A DNA stretch of 64,000 nucleotides from an uncultured Paracoccaceae bacterium. Lineage in GTDB: Bacteria; Pseudomonadota; Alphaproteobacteria; Rhodobacterales; Rhodobacteraceae. Location of the stretch: positions 1-64,000 of the forward strand of contig CANMPL010000006.1 of assembly GCA_947499715.1 (NCBI GenBank), given 5' to 3'. Below are positions 25,741 through 34,614 of the stretch, in pieces. A program made the position numbers and the translations under genes. The notes under the pieces were generated by a model that had not been told where the DNA came from, made no database searches, and was given only the letters and a program-made list of their open reading frames with translations. The number at the start of each line of letters is the position of its first letter. Positions within the stretch are counted from its first letter, which is position 1.

Positions 25741-26539
25741 AAGAACTATGGACCTGTTCCTTAAATAGGCGAACTGCGGTCGTTGTCGGGCATAGTCCGA
25801 GTGGCGGCTTCGTATGCACGCCCGCAATCTAAGTCAAAAATGGCCCACCGCGCCGCAGCAAGTTCGCAAGGTGACCAACTCACAGATGCTTTGGGATTCG
25901 CGGATGTCGCTTTGCATCTCGGGTGAGAGATTTTCGCTGCCAAATTCGAGAATTTTCAAAATGACGTCGGCAGCTTGCGCAAGAAATGAAACGGTTTCGG
26001 CTTTCTCGAGTTGGGTTAAAGCAACGTCGCGCTCGTTGGTACGCCGCGCAGACAGCTGACAAACATGAATGCCCCGCTGTTACGCTTGTGTACTCAGATC
26101 GAGAGCAACCAGCCTCTTGAGGCCAGAAATTGCGCGGTGAGTCGTACACGGACGCGTGCGATTTGTGACATAAGCCACTGAAACAGCGACAGATTGTTAA
26201 CCAGCGTGTGAGCTGGGTGTAACAATGCCCGCTCACTTTTTTGCAACCAGCCCGCCGCTGTGAGTCGATGAAACATCGCGGTGTGAGGACCTGCACGCAT
26301 TTGCCCGACTTCTGTGCGCTCATGCAGAATAACCTTCGCAATGCACGCCGAACCGTGCATTCAAGTCATAAATGGACTCACGCCGCCCCATTTTATCGTG
26401 ACCGGCACAGGCCTAGTCCCGGCCGGCTTTCGGGCCCAACTTCATCTCATCGAAACGCAGCAACCCCGCTGCCGGTACACACCGCTCCGACAGACTGGAG
26501 CTTAACCAACCGCCCACATTGGGCAGAAAAGGAAAGACC
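25741..26539. other. intergenic region, possible gene remnant on minus strand
   Basis: A minus-strand open stretch at about 25829-26058 reads as a plausible helical protein piece (RDVALTQLEKAETVSFLAQAADVILKIL) but lacks a start and ends in a stop at about 25829. Another minus-strand stretch at about 26094-26270 is similar in kind. Both look like fragments of an unidentified lost gene. GGAAAG at 26531-26536 serves the next gene. Confidence 0.35.
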
Positions 26540-26863
26540 ATGTTCAAGACATTCGCAATCGCAGCCGCTGCCATCGCTCTTACTGCTGGTGCGGCATCCG
26601 CAAACAACAACTTCGGCCTGCTGGCCAGCGCCGAGCAAGGCGACAGCTACTATGACATCCGCACTGTCAGCACCCTTGGTGAAGGCTTCGTCCAGATCGA
26701 AACCTTTGCAGGTGACGTGCTTGGGATGACAGACGTGAATGCAGGTGCAAACACGGATGTCCGCGTCCAACTGGATGGCAATTTGGCGCCACACAACCTC
26801 GTGGCCAAGCTGATTGTTGGCGGTGAAGTCGTCGACGAAAGCCGCATCCTCGTACGCCGCTAA
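26540..26863 (+). CDS. small secreted protein of unknown function
   Basis: A 107-residue protein with a clear signal peptide (MFKTFAIAAAAIALTAGAASA, cleavage after ASA) and a mature domain of alternating strands (NFGLLASAEQGDSYYDIRTV, RVQLDGNLAPHNLVAKLIVG). GGAAAG lies four bases before ATG 26540. It stands alone and is followed by a strong terminator, so it forms a single-gene transcript. A periplasmic beta-structured role is all that can be said. Confidence 0.8.
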   Translation: MFKTFAIAAAAIALTAGAASANNNFGLLASAEQGDSYYDIRTVSTLGEGFVQIETFAGDVLGMTDVNAGANTDVRVQLDGNLAPHNLVAKLIVGGEVVDESRILVRR

Positions 26864-26880
26864 TACAGCGCAACACTCTC

Positions 26881-26911
26881 AAAAAGGGGTGGCATCTGCC
26901 GCCCCTTTTTT
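26881..26911 (+). terminator. Rho-independent terminator
   Basis: AAAAAGGGG-T-GGC pairs with GCC-G-CCCCTTTTT around ATCT, with a T run at the 3' side. It sits 18 bases after the small secreted protein gene. Confidence 0.9.
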
Positions 26912-27888
26912 GCGCTTCGGCGAAGGTTGAAATCCGGCACCTTCGAGAATTCTCCGAACCTGACGGCGACATCCAAAAGCCGGATTATTTGACCAAAACC
27001 GTCAGATGACCAACAGATCAGAGCTACGTCCGCTTTGCGGTGCAATCGTCGGCCCCCGTTGGCCGCGTCGTCCAATGTCTCTCGGACCAAAAACGAGACG
27101 ATAAACGATCTACGGCCCGGTGCTGCCCATGATCGTCGGTGCCATCGTCTGTCCGGCCTGATCGAGCGGCGTGGTTCCGCTGGCCTTGATGATTTCCGGG
27201 AGCCAGGTTCCAATCGGCCTATCAACGTCAAAAGAGGGCCACTCACATTTCCGGAGTGTTCTTGCTCTTGGTTGACTTACTTCCGCATCATCACCTCAAT
27301 GTCTTTCATCTCGGTGGCAGGTGGCGTGATCTTTACGCGGGTTGCCGGTTCTTGTTTCTTCGTGAGTATCGCCAGATGGCCCGGGCGGTCTTGTTGGTCA
27401 TGGCGGTGGTTGCCGGTCGGTAGGGCCTGTCGGAATAGCTGAAGAAAGCGGAACCTTTGCGTGCCTCTGTCCACTAGTTGGCCGGATCAGAATGCGAAGC
27501 GAAGTTGGGCTACCGGCGATTGGGCCCGACTTGGCAATGTAGTCTGGATGGGTCAACGTGCCTTGCCGAACCAAACCTTCAAGCAGTTTGCAGAATCGAC
27601 AAAGTCTGTTGCTGTCTTGCCATCCATGTCTAAGCAGCCCGATCTGACGGGAATTCTCACGCGCACGTTGGCTTCACGCATTATGATATGATGGGCAGCA
27701 TCGCGCTAGAACTTATTACTGAAACCTCCCGCCCGTACTTTGATCTTAATGCCTCGAGGATAACGTGGATTGCGTTATCAATATCAGCAGCAAATCATGC
27801 ATTCCAATGCGAGCGAGGTGTAGGACTGCTGCTTTGGCGCAAAGATACTGTTGATGGTTGCAATCAAATTACGTGACGGACGCTGCGG
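26912..27888. other. long intergenic region without a supported gene
   Basis: Nearly 1 kb. Short frames exist on both strands (for example plus 27035-27442 and minus 26860-27246), but their composition is unlike the neighbours (many Arg, Ser and Trp) and no similarity is recognised. The minus-strand frame even runs across the terminator above. It may be the relic of a lost gene. Confidence 0.35.
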
Positions 27889-28563
27889 CTATTGCACGCA
27901 ATCGATGCAGTGTTGCCGATTGGCCTTGAGGTGGGCGATGAGGTCGGCGCGCAGGGCCTCGATCTCGGGGGGGGAAGCCTTGCGTGGGATTTGTTGGTTC
28001 CAGCGCGAAAAGGACACGGCGCCACGGGTAAAGGGCAGGGGGAACCACATCTGGTCCCATGTGCGCAACCTTCGGCCGCGCTTGGTATGGATGGCAAAGG
28101 CGTGCACCGGGCATTGCATCGCGCGGGCCCAATCCATCGTGGCATCGCGCACAACCAATGCAGGGCCACGCGGGCCGTCTGCGGCGATGCCAAGGCTGGA
28201 CCCATCCTTGAACATCCGCAACGCTGTGCGGGTTGCGGCTATGTTGGACGTCTTGCTTTTGATTTCGACCGCATTGAGCCCCGATTGCCGTTGCAATGCG
28301 CCACCCACGCGCCCGATGGGGGATCCCGCATGAAGGCTTGAAAGCTGGCCAAGATCCATCGGCCAGAGCATCGGGGCAAATAGCGCAGATTCGTGCCAAA
28401 GAACGGCCAGGACCGGACCCTTCTCAAGATCGGCGGCCAGTTCCGCGAACCCTTCATGCTGCCAACGGGTCGTCGCCTTGCAAATGCGCAGGTAACCGAC
28501 CACGACACCCGCCAGAATATTCGCAAGAAGTGTGGATTGAGCAATTCGGTGGCGCAAAGACAT
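27889..28563 (-). CDS. DUF374 lysophospholipid acyltransferase-like protein
   Basis: A 224-residue membrane-associated protein with an N-terminal hydrophobic helix (LLANILAGVVVGYL), the acyltransferase-like block LAVLWHESALFAPM (HxxxxL/M in place of HX4D) and SSLGIAADGPRGPALVVRDAT, the DUF374 core. Members act on lipid precursors such as KDO or lysophospholipids. The start is ATG 28563. It is convergent to nothing nearby and divergent from the tRNA-Trp - secE - nusG group. Confidence 0.82.
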   Translation of the reverse strand: MSLRHRIAQSTLLANILAGVVVGYLRICKATTRWQHEGFAELAADLEKGPVLAVLWHESALFAPMLWPMDLGQLSSLHAGSPIGRVGGALQRQSGLNAVEIKSKTSNIAATRTALRMFKDGSSLGIAADGPRGPALVVRDATMDWARAMQCPVHAFAIHTKRGRRLRTWDQMWFPLPFTRGAVSFSRWNQQIPRKASPPEIEALRADLIAHLKANRQHCIDCVQ

Positions 28564-28647
28564 GCCCCTTCATGACATTTTCCCACGTCAGTGCAAGTCA
28601 GACCCTTGCGTGGATCCGATTGGTGGGCTAACCCATGCCTCGGTCTT

Positions 28648-28723
<76 letters not shown>

Positions 28724-28773
28724 GACCATATATTCCCGTGACATCGTTGATCATCAGGAAGGCCGCACAAGAG

Positions 28774-29652
28774 ATGGACGACACGACCGCCCAACCCTCT
28801 GTCGCGCTTCACATCGGTGCCCATAAGACGGCCACGACGCATTTGCAGCGCTCACTTTTGGCAGCTAGCGATGACCTGCGCGGTGCCGGGGTGCAGTTTC
28901 ACGGGCCGCGCAGCTTTCGCTGGGGTGAACCATCGCTTCAAGACCGTTTCCAAATTGCGCAGAAACCAAATGGTCCAGTGCGGGCGGTGGACCCGCTGGC
29001 GTTTGATCTGTTGCGTGACGGGGCCCAACGGCTGGTGCTGTCCGAGGAAAACTTTCCCGGCACGCTGATGAATGACCGCGGGCGATTGCGCAGGCCGCTT
29101 TATCCCGATGGGCCACGCAGGATTGCAGAACTGGCAGGGCGGTTACCAGTTGATGGAGTCGATCTGTTTCTGGGCATCCGGCACCCCACCCGGCTGCTGA
29201 ATTCCGCCTTTAGCCAGCGCCTGCATGCCAGACGCGACATCACGCTTGAGACGTTTATCAAACGCAACGCGATTGAGTTGGTCGATTGGGTTGGTCTGAT
29301 CACGCGGCTCAAGGGTATTGCGGGCGTGAACACGCTAACCGTCTGGTGCTTCGAAGACTACACCGCCCTGTTCCCGCAAATCGTGGCCGGTTTGGTGGGG
29401 CCTCACGCGGCCCCGCTTGTGGCGCCTTTGGACGAAACGATGCATGGCGGCCTGTCGGAATTGGCGGTCACGCTGTTGCTGGCCGATGACACAGTCAGCA
29501 TCAAAGACGCGATGCGGGCCTGCCCCGTTGATGATGGCAACCCCCGGTTTGACGCCTATGACGCCGAGGCGCACGCACTGGGGACCGAATTTTACGCAGC
29601 CCAACTGGCACAGATCGACGCAATGGACGGTGTCACGCGCTTGCGACCGTGA
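28774..29652 (+). CDS. sulfotransferase-like protein
   Basis: A 292-residue cytosolic protein whose N-terminus (VALHIGAHKTATTHLQRSL) matches the PAPS-binding loop style HIGxHKTGTTxLQ of bacterial sulfotransferase-like proteins. A second block, LFLGIRHPTRLLNSAFSQRL, fits the 3'-phosphate-binding RxxxxxxxS segment. ATG 28774 follows AGGAAGG; a GTG at 28738 also reads in frame but lies only 15 bases from the tRNA. It interrupts the tRNA-Trp to secE spacing. Acceptor substrate unknown. Confidence 0.72.
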   Translation: MDDTTAQPSVALHIGAHKTATTHLQRSLLAASDDLRGAGVQFHGPRSFRWGEPSLQDRFQIAQKPNGPVRAVDPLAFDLLRDGAQRLVLSEENFPGTLMNDRGRLRRPLYPDGPRRIAELAGRLPVDGVDLFLGIRHPTRLLNSAFSQRLHARRDITLETFIKRNAIELVDWVGLITRLKGIAGVNTLTVWCFEDYTALFPQIVAGLVGPHAAPLVAPLDETMHGGLSELAVTLLLADDTVSIKDAMRACPVDDGNPRFDAYDAEAHALGTEFYAAQLAQIDAMDGVTRLRP

Positions 29653-29718
29653 CTTGGGCTTGAAAACAGGCGCGCGGGGCCGTATGTCGCCTGAGTTAAC
29701 CCAGCAAAGGCAGCCCAC

Positions 29719-29916
29719 ATGGCCATGAACCCCGTCAAGTTTGTCAACGAAACCCGCGCAGAGATTGCCAAGGTTGTTTGGCCCACACGACGCGAAGTCG
29801 TCATGACCACGATCATGGTCTTTATTATGGCCGCGCTGACGGCGATTTTCTTTTCCCTGGTGGATCTGGTGATCCGCTCTGGCCTGCAAAGCGTGCTGAC
29901 GTATTTCGGCACCTAA
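29719..29916 (+). CDS. secE: preprotein translocase subunit SecE
   Basis: A 65-residue SecE with the conserved amphipathic helix and hinge (FVNETRAEIAKVVWPTRREV) and a single C-terminal membrane helix (TTIMVFIMAALTAIFFSLVDLVI). It stabilises SecY in the inner-membrane channel. It has the usual alphaproteobacterial short form and is followed by nusG after about 195 bases. Confidence 0.96.
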   Translation: MAMNPVKFVNETRAEIAKVVWPTRREVVMTTIMVFIMAALTAIFFSLVDLVIRSGLQSVLTYFGT

Positions 29917-30110
29917 GGCCCACGGGCGAAAATCACCTCACGCCACTTGAAAACGGCGGGGCAGGGCGATACCAGAGCATCATCCCCGAAAACGGCGCGC
30001 TGCGAATCAAGTTGCGCGCCACTTTTTTATCTTTCGGGCGGATGGCAGACCCATCCGAACTTATGGAACAATGTGGCCCTTGGGGTCACGCGCACGAAGG
30101 TGGCCCAGAC

Positions 30111-30644
30111 ATGGCGAAACGTTGGTATTCGGTAAGCGTCCTTTCAAACTTTGAAAAGAAGATCGCCGAGCAGATCCGCCAGAAGGCGGAAGAGCAGGGT
30201 CTTGAGGACCAGATCGACGAAGTTCTTGTGCCGACCGAAGAAGTCATTGAGGTGCGCCGCAACAAGAAAGTCACGACAGAGCGCCGCTTTATGCCCGGTT
30301 ATGTGCTGGTGCACATGGAACTGTCTGACGAAGGCTATCACCTGATCAATTCGATCAACCGCGTCACTGGTTTTCTGGGTCCACAAGGCCGCCCCATGCC
30401 AATGCGCGACGCCGAAGTGAACGCGATCCTGAACCGTGTACAGGAAGGCGAGGAAAGCCCGCGCACCCTGATCCACTTCGAGATCGGCGAGAAGGTCAAA
30501 GTCAACGACGGACCGTTCGAAGACTTCGACGGTATGGTCGAAGAGGTCGACGACGAAAACCAGCGTCTCAAGGTTACCGTGTCCATCTTTGGCCGCGCGA
30601 CCCCGGTGGAACTGGAATACACGCAGGTCACAAAGCAGGGCTAA
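30111..30644 (+). CDS. nusG: transcription termination/antitermination protein NusG
   Basis: A 177-residue NusG. The NGN domain (KRWYSVSVLSNFEKKIAEQI, RFMPGYVLVHMEL) binds RNA polymerase; the C-terminal KOW domain (EKVKVNDGPFEDFDGMVEEV) contacts Rho and ribosomal protein S10. ATG 30111 gives the standard start. The rplKAJL ribosomal genes that usually follow nusG are absent; about 600 bases without a gene lie downstream. Confidence 0.97.
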   Translation: MAKRWYSVSVLSNFEKKIAEQIRQKAEEQGLEDQIDEVLVPTEEVIEVRRNKKVTTERRFMPGYVLVHMELSDEGYHLINSINRVTGFLGPQGRPMPMRDAEVNAILNRVQEGEESPRTLIHFEIGEKVKVNDGPFEDFDGMVEEVDDENQRLKVTVSIFGRATPVELEYTQVTKQG

Positions 30645-31239
30645 GCCTGTAGCGTTTTTGGGTCGAACAGCCTTTCGGGCTTGCGCCACTGGGCGGATTC
30701 TGCGCGCAGGACACCCGGTTCAATGCGAATCCGGATCCTTACTTAGTCCATCTCCTTTTGCAGAAGGCAACTCGGGCTGAAAGTCTTTAGCGGCCACGTT
30801 GGCAAGGTTCGGCATTGACGAATTGGATTGCGCTGAAATCGACTTTTCCCGATAAACTGAACTGCCCACAGTTTTTCCGGGGATTGTTATACTCGCATAA
30901 CCTGCTACATTTCCGTCCTTTATCAGACCTAGCTAAGATCTTCCTTTGGCATGTTGCGGTAAGGCGTATTCCATTTGCTCTATGAGCCGCATGGATGAAC
31001 CTATCATGGATTTCAAAGCACTGACCGGCGACAGCTAAACTGCTGAGATCGATCATGGACCCCAGCTTCTCGAAATACTTTTTGCGGATCAGTTTTTCTC
31101 TCAAGTTAGTTTTTCGAACGAAAATGCAGCACAGCTCAAACGCACGCCGACCACCCCGAAGAACTTGAAGGTGATCTGGCGGATTTGGCCCAATCGTTGT
31201 AGAAGTGCCAGCTTGAGATCTTCGTTGTTCCTCAAGAAT
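30645..31239. other. intergenic region after nusG
   Basis: About 595 bases with no supported gene. A minus-strand open stretch (30787-31104) lacks recognisable similarity. rplK is expected here by comparison with most bacteria but is absent. Confidence 0.4.
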
Positions 31240-31809
31240 TCACGGGGCACAACGCGCGGTCAATAAGCCGAGTGCTGCTTCGAATTTTTGCGGATCTTGC
31301 GCGACGCGGGCGGCCAATTGCGCGCCTTCAAGCAAGGGGAGCGCGGCGCGTGCTTCGGCTGTAGGATCAACGACACCCCTAATCGTTCCGTCTTTTTGAC
31401 CTTGCAAAAAGGCGCGTGTGATCCAGCCGAGCATCATCGTCCTGAAACGGGTCATCTCGGCGATTGTGGCAGCAGACAGGTTGTCGGTGCCGGTGGAAAA
31501 GGACACGCATAAACACAAGCTTTGCCCGCCGTCCAGCGCCTCATGATACCTTGCGATAAGCGCGTTCAAACGTGCCGCCCCCGTCGGATGGTTGGAATCG
31601 ATTTCGGCGCAGGCGGCTTCCAAGTCGGTGTAATACCGCCGCATTAATGCCACAGCCAAATCAGCCTTGCTTGCAAAATGATGATGGATGCTGGCCTTTC
31701 GGATGCCAACGTCGGCGGCAAGATCTGCATAGCTAAATCCATCATAACCCCGTTGACGGGCGGCCCGTTCGGCCGAGTCCAATAGGTTCTTTTTTGTATC
31801 TGATGCCAT
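31240..31809 (-). CDS. TetR-family transcriptional regulator
   Basis: A 189-residue regulator with an N-terminal TetR helix-turn-helix (LLDSAERAARQRGYDGFSYADLAADVGIRKASIHHHFASKADL) and a helical ligand domain (CLCVSFSTGTDNLSAATIAEM). It starts three bases after the flavoprotein gene in the same direction, so it is the last gene of a cupin - flavoprotein - tetR operon and probably autoregulates it. Confidence 0.92.
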   Translation of the reverse strand: MASDTKKNLLDSAERAARQRGYDGFSYADLAADVGIRKASIHHHFASKADLAVALMRRYYTDLEAACAEIDSNHPTGAARLNALIARYHEALDGGQSLCLCVSFSTGTDNLSAATIAEMTRFRTMMLGWITRAFLQGQKDGTIRGVVDPTAEARAALPLLEGAQLAARVAQDPQKFEAALGLLTARCAP

Positions 31810-31812
31810 GCG

Positions 31813-32871
31813 TTAGATCATTCTTTGTAAGTTCAGGATGTTGAACGTCTCTTCCGCCGCTTCCAATGCGCCTTCGATGAAGCCGCCAAATATTGGTGCA
31901 ACTTCGGTGCCTGCAAAGTGCAGGGTGTTGTCCCATAGACCGGTCATCGCCGCTGGACGCCCATAAGCCGGATGCGCGGTCAGCGGGGCTTGGTCGGCCG
32001 GGGTCGCGGTCAACGGGTCGAATGCCCAGTCCTTGAGGTAAAGCTGTGTCGGGTCTGCGGCTTGGGGGCCAAAAAGGCGGGCGAGTTGTGCCAGCAGGTT
32101 TTGGCGCAAGACCGTTTCATCCCTGCGGCCATGCGGTGGGGTGCCGATAAACCCAAAAAGTGCGTAGGGGCCGCCATGTGCGGGTGACGCGTCATGAATT
32201 TCGACCATCGGGCCATGTCGGCTCATGGCGTCACCTGATCGTCCCGCCTCGCGCCAGAATGGCGTCTGATAGACTACAATGGCCTTGGCCTGTCCGGCCA
32301 TCCAGGTTGGGACGGATCGCATGGCGTTCATGGATTGTGCGGAGAGTGTCGGAGAGAACGCGATCTGAGCGGCGCTGCGGGGTGGCATGGCCAGAATAAC
32401 CTGATCGGCGTCAACGGCTTTGCCATTGCTGAGTGTTGCGCGGATGCGATCGCCTGTGCGCTCAAGCCGCGTGACTTTGGCGTCCAACAGTTTGTGCTGC
32501 GCCGGAATTCCTGCGGCCAACGCATCTGTGAGCGCCGCCATACCGCCTGTCAGCCGCCATGACCCTTCCATCGCGGAAAACCCTTGCCCGACTTGGACGT
32601 GGCCGCGCTCATCCTCGATCGTCAGTGCACCAGTCGCGAATTGGTCGAACTTCTTTAGCCCAAGCTGGGCGACCAAAGCGGCGATGCGCGGCTGGCCGGG
32701 CCAGAACCATGCGGGCCCCAGATCAAAACAGACCGCTTCGTGATGGCATGTCTGAATGCGTCCGCCAAACCTATGGCGCGCTTCCAAGAGCAAATAATCT
32801 TCGCCTGCGTCCTGCAGTGACTTGGCAAGCGCCAGGCCGGACAGACCGCCACCAACAATAAGCGTCTTCAT
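31813..32871 (-). CDS. FAD-dependent amine oxidase family protein
   Basis: A 352-residue flavin amine oxidase: N-terminal Rossmann motif (VGGGLSGLALAKSLQDAGEDYLLLEA), then HRFGGRIQT, and a C-terminal flavin-contact block (LHFAGTEVAPIFGGFIEGALEAAEE). ATG 32871 is preferred to longer in-frame starts because the Rossmann strand begins right after it. It lies between the cupin and tetR genes. Typical substrates are amines, but none can be named. Confidence 0.87.
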   Translation of the reverse strand: MKTLIVGGGLSGLALAKSLQDAGEDYLLLEARHRFGGRIQTCHHEAVCFDLGPAWFWPGQPRIAALVAQLGLKKFDQFATGALTIEDERGHVQVGQGFSAMEGSWRLTGGMAALTDALAAGIPAQHKLLDAKVTRLERTGDRIRATLSNGKAVDADQVILAMPPRSAAQIAFSPTLSAQSMNAMRSVPTWMAGQAKAIVVYQTPFWREAGRSGDAMSRHGPMVEIHDASPAHGGPYALFGFIGTPPHGRRDETVLRQNLLAQLARLFGPQAADPTQLYLKDWAFDPLTATPADQAPLTAHPAYGRPAAMTGLWDNTLHFAGTEVAPIFGGFIEGALEAAEETFNILNLQRMI

Positions 32872-32902
32872 ACGCCAGAACCCTTCGGTCGTGCGGCACC
32901 GG

Positions 32903-33571
32903 TCACGCGACCGGCGGCTTCGCATAAGGCAAATGGCCCGTCTTGACCCAAAGCTTTGCCCCGTCGGGACCGGCCTTTGCCGCCAATCGCATCCCTTCAG
33001 GAAGTCGCAGCCAAGCCCCTTTGCCCAACGTCTCCCCGCCTTCCGTGATAGATCCCGCGATCACTAAGACTTCGATGCCGCCTGCGTCGCTGTTTTCGAA
33101 CGACGCGTTTGGATCGAGATGGCAATAGGTGACGATTTCGCGGGCGTCTCTGTGCAATTGCGCCGTGGCGACGCCGTTCACTGCTACACCCAATTCATCC
33201 GCCATGGTCTTGCGGAACTGATTGCGGTCATCCTTGTCGAACTGCCAAAGCTTGACGAAGATCGTGCACCCCGGCGCAGAGCCGGGCGTATGGGCCGATG
33301 TCGGTGGATTGCGCACATAGGTGCCTTGCGGAAAGTCGCCGTGTTCGTCCTGAAACACCCCATCCAGCACAACAAATTCCTCGCCCCCCGTATGGGTGTG
33401 TTCAGAGAATTTACTGCCGGGGGCATAGCGTACGATTGTGGTGGCGCGAGCGACTTCGCCGCCGATCCGGTCCAGCATCCGCCGATCCACACCGGGCATG
33501 GGTGATGCCACCCAATCGACCTGCTCAGAGTGGACCACCACACGTTCCTTGAAGTTCGCATTGAGTTCCAT
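32903..33571 (-). CDS. ChrR-like double-cupin protein
   Basis: A 222-residue two-cupin protein. The first cupin has metal-ligand-like residues ([20 protein letters not shown] ... HTPGSAPGC); the second is degenerate ([27 protein letters not shown]). The first part matches ChrR-type cupins known from anti-sigma factors that respond to singlet oxygen, but the zinc-binding anti-sigma domain is absent. It heads the flavoprotein/tetR operon, 31 bases upstream of the oxidase. Confidence 0.82.
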   Translation of the reverse strand: MELNANFKERVVVHSEQVDWVASPMPGVDRRMLDRIGGEVARATTIVRYAPGSKFSEHTHTGGEEFVVLDGVFQDEHGDFPQGTYVRNPPTSAHTPGSAPGCTIFVKLWQFDKDDRNQFRKTMADELGVAVNGVATAQLHRDAREIVTYCHLDPNASFENSDAGGIEVLVIAGSITEGGETLGKGAWLRLPEGMRLAAKAGPDGAKLWVKTGHLPYAKPPVA

Positions 33572-33768
33572 GTGACGATCCTTATCGCAAAGTGAGGTTT
33601 CTTGCAGCCCTCGCAACGGGTCGCTGCGGGGCGATATCCTTTCGCCATGATCGAAGTTGACGAACACCTTGAAGATATCAACCTACTAGTTGGTAGAATT
33701 CCATGCAAGCGCCATCACGTCGCTCAGCTTCACTTCACTGTGACACAACAGCGGCCCTTTTTGGCAGT

Positions 33769-34287
33769 TCAACGCGTGGGCGAAAGCCAAATTGGTAAAC
33801 GTCCTGTCATGCTTTCCAACACACCGTCCTTTCGGACGACCTTGTGCCAAAGTGCCCCTGCAATATGCACCACCAAAAGCAGAGGTAGCACGCCAAGGGC
33901 AAAATCGTGCAGGCCAAGCATCGCCGCCAGAAACACCCCGCTGAGTGCCGGGGTGGAGAAACCAAGCGCGATCCCCAGACCTGTCAACACAATCGCAAAA
34001 ACGCTCGCATAGAGGCCATAGTGCACGAGCTTTGAGGCGACATGTTCCCACTTCGGCGCATCGGACGGCAGCCGCGTCGCTCCTGCCACACGCCTTGTCC
34101 AGAAAAGCCGCACCAGAAATACCGCACCCAAGGCCAAGGCAAGCACAATTTCCGTCTGCAACACGCCCGGTGTGCTAAGTTGGCGCAAGCTGTCCAGGCC
34201 TTTGAAATAGCCATACGCGATCATTATGGCCGAGAGCCAATGAATGCCCCTTGTCACAAATCCATGCGTGCCTGCGGTGGTTTTCAT
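33769..34287 (-). CDS. cytochrome b561 family protein
   Basis: A 172-residue four-helix membrane protein with haem-ligand histidines in the expected helices (RGIHWLSAIMIAYGYF, KLVHYGLYASVFAIVLTG, LGLHDFALGVLPLLLVVHIAGALWHKVV). It transfers electrons across the inner membrane. It is the last gene of the PepSY - two-component - small membrane protein run and is presumably controlled by it. Confidence 0.9.
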   Translation of the reverse strand: MKTTAGTHGFVTRGIHWLSAIMIAYGYFKGLDSLRQLSTPGVLQTEIVLALALGAVFLVRLFWTRRVAGATRLPSDAPKWEHVASKLVHYGLYASVFAIVLTGLGIALGFSTPALSGVFLAAMLGLHDFALGVLPLLLVVHIAGALWHKVVRKDGVLESMTGRLPIWLSPTR

Positions 34288-34324
34288 GTCTTACCCCTTC
34301 CTGCATCAAAGGCTACTCAAGGGA

Positions 34325-34537
34325 TTAGGTCGTGGCCGCCGTGTCATTTTCGGGGGCTTTATCCGCCTGCGCGATGGCAACAAAAGGCGCGGCTAGCAAC
34401 GCGATGCCAACAGCCGCAAGCGCAAACAGCGCCAGCAAGCTCATCGTGGCCAGCCCAAGCCCGGCCATCACGCAGCCAATGGCAAAAAGGGCCACACCAG
34501 ATGCGGTAGAAGCAGCTTTGTTGATCAGGGGTTTCAT
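34325..34537 (-). CDS. small hydrophobic membrane protein
   Basis: A 70-residue protein with two adjacent hydrophobic helices (VALFAIGCVMAGLGLATMSL, LFALAAVGIALLAAPFVAI) and a short acidic tail. No family recognised. It lies between the histidine kinase and the cytochrome b561 gene in the same direction and probably belongs to that operon. Confidence 0.68.
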   Translation of the reverse strand: MKPLINKAASTASGVALFAIGCVMAGLGLATMSLLALFALAAVGIALLAAPFVAIAQADKAPENDTAATT

Positions 34538-34614
34538 TTTGTATTCTCCAGATTCATCTTTGTTTCGATGATCTGGATATGGGGGGCGGGTCTTACGGTT
34601 GCCTGACCCGAACT

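Noticed and set aside
26860-27246. Minus-strand frame across the terminator at 26881-26911
   Set aside because: A real gene would not normally end through a strong terminator hairpin of the opposite gene; composition is atypical and no family matches.
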